Made by a program: the position numbers and the translations under genes. Positions 27,203 to 34,280 of a DNA stretch of 64,000 nucleotides are shown here, in pieces. Where the stretch lies: NCBI GenBank assembly GCA_030447245.1, contig JAUJPG010000001.1, forward strand, positions 270,338-334,337, in the 5' to 3' direction. Source of the stretch: Chloroflexota bacterium. Its GTDB lineage: Bacteria; Chloroflexota; UBA6077; JACCZL01. Numbering within the stretch: the first letter of the stretch is position 1; each line of letters begins with the position of its first letter. The notes beneath the pieces are model-generated. The model did no database searches. It had not been told where the DNA came from and saw nothing but the letters and a program-made list of their open reading frames with translations.

Positions 27203-27475
27203 TCAGACGCCCCTGGCGGCGGCCCGTCGAAGCAGCGACTGGACCATCCCGGCACGAATCGCCATCGTCCATGTCAGCGTCGCCTCGATCTCGGCATCAG
27301 AGCAGCCGGCCTTCCTCGCACCTGCGAGGCGGCGCTCGGTTCACGGCTCGCAATTCCCGGTCAGGACGACGGCCAGGCCGATCAGTGCCTTGGTTTTCAC
27401 GTCCAGCGCCTCGGCGTCGCGACTGCCGGCGTAGAAGCGTTCAAACTGCGCTGACAGTTCCTCGTGCTCGGCCAT
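27203..27475 (-). CDS. AhpD-like/CMD-family selenoprotein (Cys-x-x-Sec), UGA at codon 45
   Basis: 90-residue alpha-helical protein of the AhpD/carboxymuconolactone decarboxylase family. ATG 27475 has a strong GGGAGGAGG site. The frame reads MAEHEELSAQF..., then ALIGLAVVLTGNCEP, then TGA at 27343-27341, then continues without any shift as TERRLAGARKAGCSDAEIEA to a TGA at 27205-27203. AhpD-like proteins have a redox CxxC followed by about 13 residues and AG-C/SxxEI; here TGA replaces exactly the second Cys. A hairpin starts 11 bases after the TGA. This is the pattern of a bacterial selenocysteine gene, so I read it as Cys42-Glu-Pro-Sec45, probably a small peroxidase or thiol redox protein. AhpD-like CxxU selenoproteins are known. 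A simple nonsense mutation (TGC to TGA) is the alternative. No sel genes are in the window. Confidence 0.78.
27309..27333 (-). promoter_or_regulatory. Bacterial SECIS-like hairpin after the UGA codon
   Basis: In the mRNA, CCTCGC pairs with GCGAGG (27329-27324 with 27319-27314) around the loop AGGT. A lower stem GCC/GGC extends it past a 1x2 internal loop. The loop starts 18 bases after the UGA with G at its second position. Known bacterial SECIS elements have an apical loop with an early G about 16-37 bases after UGA, which SelB binds. The fit is good, though GC-rich coding DNA often forms hairpins. Confidence 0.65.
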
Positions 27476-27600
27476 ACATCCTCCTCCCGCGGATCCGGAT
27501 GGTAACAGGCGCTACGATGCCAGGCGCGCCGAACACGGCGCCATGACAAGTCACATCCGGCCGGCAGGTGGCGCGAGAGTGCGCCGAGCTACCTCCGCCG

Positions 27601-28515
27601 CTAGAAGTGAACTGGCTGAGCCCAGACTTGGCGTCGATCGTCAGATGTCGCTCGCATCCGGACATAGGGGCCGCTCGAGCCGCGGACCTTGAACCGCGCA
27701 CTAGTTCCTCTGACCGAGTCAAGCACCCGGCCTCCGGCCCCGACAAGCTCAATGTTCGCTTCCTCGCCGTCGAGCTCGACGACAATCCGGCCTGATTCGA
27801 CCCGGTATTCGCAGAGCTCGAGACCGGTGCTTGCGTAGAAGTTCCCGCGGCGTAGAGCCTCCAGGCAATCGGTCAAACGCGGTGAGTCGGCCTCGACCTG
27901 CACCCACCCGCGCCCAGGGTTGGCCCACCGCGGCCCCCAGTTGCGGAAGTGGTGCGCGTCGTCGGATGCGACCGCGACTAGCCGCCGGCCGGCGGTGAGC
28001 AGCCGATCCCAGAGTGCGTCCGTCCAGCCTTCCGAGCCGAGAGCGCGATGACCCTCCGGATGGTTGCCGTTGGCGACCTCGAAGACGTCGAACTCGCCGC
28101 TGTCCAGGAGGTCCTCGGCAGTCAAGCCACCGAAGAACGGATGGTTAACGGTGGCCAGGCCGTGCTCGGCGGTGATGCGCTCGACGGCCCAGCGAACGCG
28201 CGTGGCTCTACTGACGTTCACGTACGGCTCGGCAAGCCCGCTGGCTGGTTCGTCTGGTAGCAGCGTGCGAGCGAGGCCAAGGCCGTTCACGTGGACGGCG
28301 TCCATCGTGATCTCCTCGCCCTGGAATACGGCCAGACCGCGTCGCTGAAGGCGCGCGATGTGGTCGGCCGGCACAACGGCGTTGTGATCAGTCAGGAAAA
28401 CGAAGTCGTAGCCTTGATTTGCGTACCAGTCAACGACCACCTCGGGCTCGCTGTCGCCGTCGCTGTAGGTCGTGTGCGTGTGCGTGTTTCCCTTGTACCA
28501 GCGCCCGGATGCCAT
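27601..28515 (-). CDS. PHP-domain phosphoesterase with C-terminal beta domain
   Basis: 304 residues. PHP fold with metal-binding motifs in order: NTHTHTTYSDGD (about 10-21), FLTDHNAV, GEEIT, TVNHPFFG, and SDDAHHFRNWG. The enzyme likely hydrolyses a phosphate ester; small stand-alone PHP proteins include RNase AM/YciV-like enzymes and histidinol phosphatase relatives. The last 80 residues (VESGRIVVELDGEEANIELVG) look like a beta domain and are outside the core. ATG 28515 is used; GTG 28521 is close by. The gene is preceded by a 430-base gap with a possible TATAGA -10 box (28621-28616). Confidence 0.82.
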   Translation of the reverse strand: MASGRWYKGNTHTHTTYSDGDSEPEVVVDWYANQGYDFVFLTDHNAVVPADHIARLQRRGLAVFQGEEITMDAVHVNGLGLARTLLPDEPASGLAEPYVNVSRATRVRWAVERITAEHGLATVNHPFFGGLTAEDLLDSGEFDVFEVANGNHPEGHRALGSEGWTDALWDRLLTAGRRLVAVASDDAHHFRNWGPRWANPGRGWVQVEADSPRLTDCLEALRRGNFYASTGLELCEYRVESGRIVVELDGEEANIELVGAGGRVLDSVRGTSARFKVRGSSGPYVRMRATSDDRRQVWAQPVHF

Positions 28516-28521
28516 CCACAC

Positions 28522-28954
28522 CGTCCGTCCCGAGGTCAGCGGGCTCCTGGCGCTCTGCCACCGGGAAACCCCAGGGAGGGGCGAGCGGCGGGAGTGCCAG
28601 CAGCGAGCGCGGATCTTCTATAGGAGGGTACCGGACCGGAGCACGCGACGAGGGCCGAACGCTCGGAAGGTGGTGGGTGGCGTCGAGCAGCCGCGGGGCG
28701 TTGCAACGTCACCCGAGCGAACGTGCTGAGGACGCAAAGCAGCGCGGCCGCGGCCGCGCCAATCCGACGGGGGAGGGTCGTCGGCAGCCCCGCGCTTTGG
28801 CTGAGACGGGCCCGCCACCGGCTCGGCCCCGGTGGCGGACCCTCACAGAAGGGGATGTCATTAGTATCGCCGTCTGGTGCTGCAATGCCTACGGACGCTG
28901 CGCCCAACGTTGGATGCCACCCATTTGTGCATGCTGCACGAGGCGGCGAGTGGC
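28522..28954. other. 433-base gap with one long hairpin, no gene recognised
   Basis: No reading frame here looks like protein and I see no tRNA or known riboswitch core. The region contains the 14-bp inverted repeat listed separately, a GCGGCCGCGGCCGC palindrome near 28743, and a TATAGA box on the minus strand. It could be a leader of the PHP gene or an unannotated small RNA. Confidence 0.4.
28808..28842 (-). terminator. Long GC-rich inverted repeat downstream of clpS
   Basis: Arms of 14 bases (28808-28821 and 28829-28842) pair with a single G-U wobble around a 7-base loop. It lies 113 bases after the clpS stop. There is no T tract on either side, so it is either a Rho-aided terminator or part of a structured RNA. 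Confidence 0.45.
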
Positions 28955-29260
28955 TCAATCTGGCTCGATCGTCACGCGCAGCCCGTAGGCGGCGAGCTGC
29001 TCCTGGAAGTGTTCCGCGCGCTCCTTTGGCGCACGGACGACGACTGACGCCCCGGTGGTATGGATCTCCCACGCGTGCTGATGGGCTTTGGAGCGCGTCA
29101 TGCGTGGTATCGCGTGGCAGAGGGCCCGCTCGACGTCGTCAAATGTGTGACAACTGCAATCGAGCACCACCACCTTGTACGGAGGCAGCCCCTCGAGGCG
29201 TTCGCGAACTACATCGTCGATCCCCGTCTCGGGCACGGCCGGCGCGAGGGGCAGGCTCAC
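28955..29260 (-). CDS. clpS: ClpS-like ATP-dependent protease adaptor
   Basis: 101 residues, the usual ClpS size. ClpS delivers N-degron substrates to ClpA/ClpC. The body LPPYKVVVLDCSCHTFDDVERAL matches the family N-terminal strand (PPY-VVL-ND--T---V), followed by the amphipathic helices (HAWEIHTTGASVV, where the family has EVH--G-AV) and VTIEPD at the end. The N-degron pocket Asn-Asp of classical ClpS is replaced by Asp-Cys-Ser-Cys, so substrate choice may differ. GTG 29260 has GGAGG eleven bases upstream; the frame remains open further but without homology. Confidence 0.72.
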   Translation of the reverse strand: MSLPLAPAVPETGIDDVVRERLEGLPPYKVVVLDCSCHTFDDVERALCHAIPRMTRSKAHQHAWEIHTTGASVVVRAPKERAEHFQEQLAAYGLRVTIEPD

Positions 29261-29335
29261 GAGTGACCGTGCCTCCGACAACGTCGCGCGTCCCGAACCA
29301 CGGCATGAGTGTCTGCTGCTGGCTCGCACTCCTTA

Positions 29336-29920
29336 CTAGAAATCGCCGCCGAAGTCCGATCCAAAATCACCGCCTCCAAAGTCTTCTCCGGCGCTTCCGG
29401 AATCCAGGCTGCCGCCGGCTGCGTCACCCGCCCCTCCGGCGTCGAAGTCGCTTGCCGCGCTGTCGAAGAACTGCTGGGCGATCATGCTGCCGACGAAGCC
29501 AGCCGCCAGGCCGGTGAAGATGGTACTTCCCATGCCCATTCCGCCCCCGCTCGCCGTGCCGCCTCCCCCCAATGTGCGCTGCATCGTCCCTGGTTGGCGC
29601 AGCTCGGCCCGGGTAGCCAGTCGCGCCAGCGATCTCGGGTCATCGCTGTGGCCATCCGCCGGGCGCTCCTCCTCTGGTGTGACCCGCGTGAGCTCGCGCA
29701 GTGCCTGGGCCCGTTGCTGAGGCGTCAGCTTTGAGAATGCCTCTTCGTGCGCCCGCTCGATCGTTTCCGGGGGTGCGGTTTGGACCATGTAGCGGTAGCG
29801 CTCCAATGCCTGCTCATCCGATGCCGATGTTCCTTGCCCTGGCCCGCCGGACCAGGCTGCTCCCACCCCTGACGCTTCGGATCGATCCTTGCGGCCGAAA
29901 AGTCGATCAAGCCATCCCAC
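29336..29920 (-). CDS. Hypothetical protein with Gly/Asp/Phe-rich tail
   Basis: 194 residues. It begins GWLDRLFGRKDRS, followed by a helical segment (about 45-105, ERAHEEAFSKLTPQQRAQALREL) and a glycine-rich hydrophobic stretch GMGMGSTIFTGLAAGFVGSMIAQQFFD that may insert in or bind the membrane. The tail is acidic with FGGGDFGSDFGGDF, resembling the ends of several bacterial membrane-associated proteins of unknown function. GTG 29920 has GGAGGAG seven bases upstream and decides the start. It lies between cca and clpS on the same strand. No function is proposed. Confidence 0.75.
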   Translation of the reverse strand: MGWLDRLFGRKDRSEASGVGAAWSGGPGQGTSASDEQALERYRYMVQTAPPETIERAHEEAFSKLTPQQRAQALRELTRVTPEEERPADGHSDDPRSLARLATRAELRQPGTMQRTLGGGGTASGGGMGMGSTIFTGLAAGFVGSMIAQQFFDSAASDFDAGGAGDAAGGSLDSGSAGEDFGGGDFGSDFGGDF

Positions 29921-30046
29921 GTTACTCTCCTCCAGATCAAAATGCGAGGCAGGACGCCGGTCCAACTACGCTGGTGCAGGGCGCGTGCCGGCGACACGTC
30001 TACCGAGTTCACCGGTGCGAAGATCGCCCTCCACTCCCTGGCCCTG

Positions 30047-31459
30047 CTATCGGGCGGCGGCGGAGGCCGCGGTCGCGGGCTCCAACCCCTGCATTGTGCG
30101 CCGGGCGAGCTCGGAGGCGCCCGCCTTGTCGTCTGGCGCAATCTCGCCGTCGATCACCGCGGCGAGCAGGCGTTCCTTGATCGGCTTGATCCATGGACCC
30201 GGAGGGCGGCCGAATAGGGTCATGAGCTCGTCGCCGTCGAGCGGACTAGTGATCTTCGCGACGTCCTCGGCTGCGCGAATACGGGCGACTCGAGCTTCGA
30301 GCGCGGCAACCCTTCGAGCCGCGGCGCGGATGCGGTCGGGGCGGCGGCTGGTCACATCGGCGGCGGAGAGTGCTATCAAGTCGTCAAGACCGTCACCGGA
30401 TTCGCGCATGAAGCGCCGGACCGCACCGTCACTCCAGTCGGGCTCGTATGCGTTGGCGCGTTGATGCATGCCAACGAGCAGACTGGCCCGCTCGATCGTC
30501 TGCCGATCGAGTCGCATGCGTGTGAGGATCTTCCGTGTCATGCGCTCGCCGAGAGCCTCGTGTCCGAAGAAATGGATTTCGCCAGCCTCGACGCTCCGCG
30601 TGCGCGGCTTGGCGATGTCATGCAGCAAGGCGGCCCACCGGACGGCGCTGCGGGGTGGACTGCGATCGATGACCGACAGGGTATGCTCGAAGACGTCCTT
30701 GTGGTGACGCGTTTCATCCTGGCGCATCCCGCGCATCTCCAGTCGTTCGGGGATAATCTGCGCCATCAGCCCGAGGTCGCACAACATGCGGATGCCTTCG
30801 CTGGCGCCCTCCGCGACCAGCACCTTGCCCAATTCCTGGGCGACACGCTCCTGGCTGATGTCGGCCAGAGAGGCGGCCTGGTCGCGGACCGCCGCGGCGG
30901 TAGCGAGTTCGATGGAAAATTCAAGCTGCACGGCGAAGCGGACCGCGCGCAGCAGTCTGAGTGGGTCCTCCGAAAAGCGCTCTGTCGGAGGGCCGACAGC
31001 GCGGACCAGCCGGGCGTCGAGGTCGGCCCGCCCGGAGAACGGATCGGTCAACTCGCCGCTCTGTACGTCGAGCGCCATGGCGTTGATCGTGAAGTCGCGG
31101 CGGCTCAGATCGCCGAGCAGTGAGTCACCGAACTCGACTTCTGGTTTACGCGAGTGAGGGCGATAACGCTCTGATCGGTAGGTCGTGATCTCGACCAGCA
31201 TGTCGCCGAACACGGCACCGATGGTGCCGAATTTCTCGCCAACCGTAAAGATGCTGTCGGCGCCCGCCCGCTTCACCAGCCGTTTGATCGATGGTGGGCG
31301 AGCATCCGTGGTGAAATCGAGGTCGCGCGTCTCGACCTGACGACCAAGGAGGCAATCGCGCACCGAGCCGCCGACGAGGTGCAAGGCCCTGCCGGCATCG
31401 ACAAAGGCGTCCCGAAGCCTCGGGGCCGGCTCAGGGAGCAGCTCTGCTGGTGTGCACAT
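30047..31459 (-). CDS. cca: CCA tRNA nucleotidyltransferase (class II polynucleotide polymerase family)
   Basis: 470 residues. It adds or repairs the 3' CCA of tRNA. N-terminal nucleotidyltransferase head: LVGGSVRDCLLGRQVETRDLD with the two catalytic Asp, SRRDFTINAMA, and neck motif EDPLRLLRAVRFA. An HD domain follows (WAALLHDIAKPRT ... FFGHEALG), as in the larger bacterial Cca and poly(A) polymerase-like forms. ATG 31459 is preferred to GTG 31513. The tRNA-Val gene lies 93 bases upstream on the same strand; its 3' CCA is not encoded, so this genome needs the enzyme. Confidence 0.92.
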   Translation of the reverse strand: MCTPAELLPEPAPRLRDAFVDAGRALHLVGGSVRDCLLGRQVETRDLDFTTDARPPSIKRLVKRAGADSIFTVGEKFGTIGAVFGDMLVEITTYRSERYRPHSRKPEVEFGDSLLGDLSRRDFTINAMALDVQSGELTDPFSGRADLDARLVRAVGPPTERFSEDPLRLLRAVRFAVQLEFSIELATAAAVRDQAASLADISQERVAQELGKVLVAEGASEGIRMLCDLGLMAQIIPERLEMRGMRQDETRHHKDVFEHTLSVIDRSPPRSAVRWAALLHDIAKPRTRSVEAGEIHFFGHEALGERMTRKILTRMRLDRQTIERASLLVGMHQRANAYEPDWSDGAVRRFMRESGDGLDDLIALSAADVTSRRPDRIRAAARRVAALEARVARIRAAEDVAKITSPLDGDELMTLFGRPPGPWIKPIKERLLAAVIDGEIAPDDKAGASELARRTMQGLEPATAASAAAR

Positions 31460-31552
31460 CCGCCGTCGCTCGGGTGAAGGCAGTCTCAGTGTGGGCGATT
31501 CGGATCGCTTCACCGGACCGGTCGGCGACCGTCAGGGCCGCACGGGTGAGGG

Positions 31553-31626
31553 TGGGCAGGAGAGGACTCGAACCTCCGACCCCCACGATGTCAACGTGGT
31601 GCTCTAACCAGCTGAGCTACCTGCCC
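31553..31626 (-). tRNA. tRNA-Val (anticodon GAC)
   Basis: 74 bases fold as a complete cloverleaf: acceptor GGGCAGG/CCTGCCC, D-arm GCTC...GAGC, anticodon stem CCACG/CGTGG with loop TTGACAT (anticodon GAC), T-arm GGAGG-TTCGAGT-CCTCT, discriminator A. The next bases are CCC, so CCA is not encoded. Confidence 0.97.
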
Positions 31627-31714
31627 TGGACGCTGCTCAGTATAGCCCACGTCCGGAATCGCCGCCAACGCCAAAGAGAAGCATAGTTGCGGCCTCCGGT
31701 GCAAGGTGGGCACG

Positions 31715-31744
31715 TTGATCCGCGCCCGGCGAGTCGGCCATAGT
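31715..31744 (+). promoter_or_regulatory. Promoter of the polX-like gene, probably leaderless
   Basis: TTGATC (31715-31720), 18-base spacer, CATAGT (31739-31744), then six bases to the ATG at 31751. Transcription would start at or one base from the ATG, giving a leaderless mRNA; no ribosome site is visible. Confidence 0.5.
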
Positions 31745-31750
31745 GACGCT

Positions 31751-33493
31751 ATGAACGAGCCGCGCCGGACAAGAAACGGCGATGTTGCCCGGATGCTCGA
31801 GGAGATCGCTGAGCTGCTCGAGGTCAAGGACGAGCGGCCTTTCCGTGCGAATGCCTACCGCAACGCCGCTCGCCGCATCCAGAGCTTGCGCGAGCCCATC
31901 GAGGGTGTCCACGCAGGGGGCCATTTGCGCTCGGTCCAGGGCATCGGTGAGGCCCTCGAGCAGAAGATCGGCGAGTTCCTGACCACGGGGCGCCTCCGCT
32001 ATCTCGACGAGCTGCGAAACGAGTTCCCGCTCGGGATGGTCGAGCTGCTACGCGTGCCGGGACTCGGACCGCGCACTGCGCGACTTCTCTACGACCAGTT
32101 GGGCATCGGCAGCCTCGAGGAACTGGAGGGCGCCGCGCGCGCTGGCCGGCTCAAGGCCGTCGCGGGCCTGGGGGCGAAGACCGAACAAAGCCTTCTCCAG
32201 GAGATCGAGCGACTACGTCGCCGCGACACACGGCATCAGCTCGCGTCCTCGCTCGCGGTCGCCGAGGAGCTGCTGGAAGCCATTCGTGCTCGCATGACGT
32301 TGCCCCAGGCGAGCTACTCCGGCAGCCTTCGGCGCATGCTTGATACGATCGGCAACGTCAACCTGCTGGTTGCAACGGACCGCGAGGAGGAGGTCACCCG
32401 CTACTTCGCCGAGCTTCCGATGGTTTGTGAAATCCTGGATAAGCGCGAAAACGGGTTCAGCGTCCGGGTGCGTGACGGGTTGAGGGTCGAGCTTCGAATG
32501 ACGCGACCCGAGCATTGGGGCGCGGCGTTTCTGATGAACACTGGTTCGCCGCGCCACCTGCGTCGTCTGGAGCAACGGGCACGCGAACGGGGTATGGAGT
32601 TGACGGAGCGCGGGTTGATTGACCAGGCGCATGGCAGATTGGTCGCGGGCGCCACCGAGGAGGACGTCTACGCGGCGCTCGGGCTCCAGCCGATCCCTCC
32701 TGAGCTCCGCGAGGACAGCGGCGAGATCGAGCTGGCCGCGGAGTACCAGCTCCCGGTACTCGTAGAGGTCGATGACATCCGCGGTGATCTCCACGTACAT
32801 AGTACCTGGAGCGACGGCGGGAGCCCGCTCGAGGAGATGGCGCGGGCGGGGCGAGCGCTCGGCCGCGAGTACATAGCGATGACCGACCACAGCAAGTCGC
32901 TCGGAGTCGCGCGTGGATTGACCGAGGAACGCGTAGCGGAGCAAGCCGTCGCCTTGCGCGCGCTGAACGCACAACTGGCTCCGTTCAGGGTCCTCCACGG
33001 AACAGAAATGGACATTAAGCGCGATGGTCAGCTGGACTACGAGGACGAGACGCTGGCGATCTTCGACTACGTCTCGGCGTCGATCCACAGCGGCATGAAG
33101 CAACCGCGCGAGATCATGACCCAGCGAATCTTGAGGGCGATTGGTAACCCGCACGTGGCGACGCTGAACCACCCGCATGGACGGCTGATCGGCTCGCGTC
33201 CAGCTTACGACGTCGACATGGATGCGGTCGTGCGTTCGGCCGCGGAGAACGGCGTGGCTCTGGAGATCAATGCGCAGCCCGAGCGCATGGACCTGGAAGC
33301 CGTCTGGGTCCGGCGGGCGCGCGACGTCGGGGCCAAGTTCGTGATCAACACCGACGCGCACTCGATCGGTCAATTGGGCTTGATGCCGTTTGGCGTTGCA
33401 ACAGCTCGACGCGCCTGGCTCGGGCCGGCCGACGTGCTCAATTGCCTGCCGCTGGACGACCTGCTCAGTCACCTCGCCCTGCGCCGGCTCTAG
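31751..33493 (+). CDS. PolX-like protein: degenerate family X polymerase with intact PHP domain
   Basis: 580 residues, the length and layout of bacterial PolX: helix-hairpin-helix 8-kDa region (RSVQGIGEALEQKI, LLRVPGLGPRTARLLYD), fingers/palm/thumb, then a PHP nuclease. In the palm, the family motif GS-x-R-R followed by D-x-D reads SGSLRRMLDTIGNVNLLVAT: both catalytic Asp are Asn, and the third Asp site is a Glu (VELRM). So DNA synthesis is unlikely. The PHP metal ligands are complete: GDLHVHSTWSDG, MTDHS, HGTEMDI, ASIHSG, TLNHPHG, INTDAHS. The protein may act as a 3'-5' exonuclease or AP endonuclease in repair. ATG 31751 fits the leaderless promoter. Confidence 0.88.
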   Translation: MNEPRRTRNGDVARMLEEIAELLEVKDERPFRANAYRNAARRIQSLREPIEGVHAGGHLRSVQGIGEALEQKIGEFLTTGRLRYLDELRNEFPLGMVELLRVPGLGPRTARLLYDQLGIGSLEELEGAARAGRLKAVAGLGAKTEQSLLQEIERLRRRDTRHQLASSLAVAEELLEAIRARMTLPQASYSGSLRRMLDTIGNVNLLVATDREEEVTRYFAELPMVCEILDKRENGFSVRVRDGLRVELRMTRPEHWGAAFLMNTGSPRHLRRLEQRARERGMELTERGLIDQAHGRLVAGATEEDVYAALGLQPIPPELREDSGEIELAAEYQLPVLVEVDDIRGDLHVHSTWSDGGSPLEEMARAGRALGREYIAMTDHSKSLGVARGLTEERVAEQAVALRALNAQLAPFRVLHGTEMDIKRDGQLDYEDETLAIFDYVSASIHSGMKQPREIMTQRILRAIGNPHVATLNHPHGRLIGSRPAYDVDMDAVVRSAAENGVALEINAQPERMDLEAVWVRRARDVGAKFVINTDAHSIGQLGLMPFGVATARRAWLGPADVLNCLPLDDLLSHLALRRL

Positions 33494-33549
33494 CGAACGT
33501 CCTGCGACCGGCCAACAGGCAGGCCCGGGAGTTCAGTGGCTCATCTCGG

Positions 33550-33987
33550 TCAGCGGCCGAAGCTGGGAGCCATTGCCTCGCGGCCGTCGCCGCTTTCACT
33601 GAAGCGCCCGTCACGGTAGTCCTGGAACACCTGGCGACAGGCGATCAAGGCGTCCCACGAAGTCGGGAAGCCAGCTAGCAGCCCGACCTGGAGGATCACC
33701 TCGGTGATCTCCTGCTCGGTGGCCCCGTTGCTGAGCGCGCCAACGATGTGGATGCGGAGCTGATTGGGGCGATGCAGCGCGGTCAGCGTCGCCACGTTGA
33801 CGAGGCTGCGTGTCTTGCGATCAGGCGCCGGCCGCGTCCAGAGGTCGCCGTACAAGTGGGAGACGATCTGCCGTTCCAGATCGGGCGCGAGCTGCGCCCA
33901 TTGGTTCAGGATCTCGCCCCCGTGCTCGCGACCCCACACCTCCAGGATGACGTTCCGGCCCATCTCGTAACGCTCGCGCTCGTCCAC
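33550..33987 (-). CDS. Carboxymuconolactone decarboxylase-family protein
   Basis: 145 residues, PcaC/CMD fold. TRSLVNVATLTALHRPNQLRIHIVGALSNGATEQEITEVILQVGLLAGFPTSWDA contains the pattern R-x3-N/T-x5-A, the H of the active helix, and the second helical hairpin of PcaC-like proteins. It has no CxxC, so it is not a peroxidase of the AhpD type. Related proteins decarboxylate 4-carboxymuconolactone, but no protocatechuate pathway genes are near, so the substrate is open. GTG 33987 has GGAGGAG six bases upstream. Confidence 0.82.
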   Translation of the reverse strand: MDERERYEMGRNVILEVWGREHGGEILNQWAQLAPDLERQIVSHLYGDLWTRPAPDRKTRSLVNVATLTALHRPNQLRIHIVGALSNGATEQEITEVILQVGLLAGFPTSWDALIACRQVFQDYRDGRFSESGDGREAMAPSFGR

Positions 33988-34002
33988 GCTGCTCCTCCCG
34001 GG

Positions 34003-34242
34003 TCAGTCTCGCCGCCGCGATGCGAGCCAACGATAGCACAGCGGCAGCGCTGCACAAGCCACCAGAACCACCAGCGAAGGCAAGTACCGCGCGCTGGCGC
34101 CGTGGTGCGGGTTGATCCCGAACTGGGGCGTAGGCAGCGCCCCGAGCATCCAGGGTAATTCCCCGACGAATCGAACTGCCGCGGGGGCGAGCAGCAGTAC
34201 GACGAACGCGATCAGAATACCGAGTCCGCCAAGCAGCTCCAA
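34003..34242 (-). CDS. Small membrane protein, two TMs
   Basis: About 79 residues from TTG 34242; the same frame extends upstream and could begin at a CTG overlapping the stop of the glycosidase-like gene. TM1 is GILIAFVVLLLAPAAVRFV and TM2 YLPSLVVLVACAALPLCYRWLA, with a loop GALPTPQFGINPHHGASARYLP between them and a basic C terminus. No family is recognised. It follows the glycosidase-like gene directly, so it may be made together with it. Confidence 0.5.
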   Translation of the reverse strand: MELLGGLGILIAFVVLLLAPAAVRFVGELPWMLGALPTPQFGINPHHGASARYLPSLVVLVACAALPLCYRWLASRRRD

Positions 34243-34280
34243 CGCCTCGAGGAGACGGCCGGCGGGATCCGTCTCGGCAG

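Noticed and set aside
27341-27343. Treating the TGA in the CMD gene as ordinary decay like the TAG genes
   Set aside because: Not excluded, but the TGA falls exactly on the redox Cys and is followed by a correctly spaced hairpin, which chance would rarely give.
32213-33472. 419-codon minus-strand frame opposite polX
   Set aside because: Antisense shadow; the plus strand carries an uninterrupted PHP domain.
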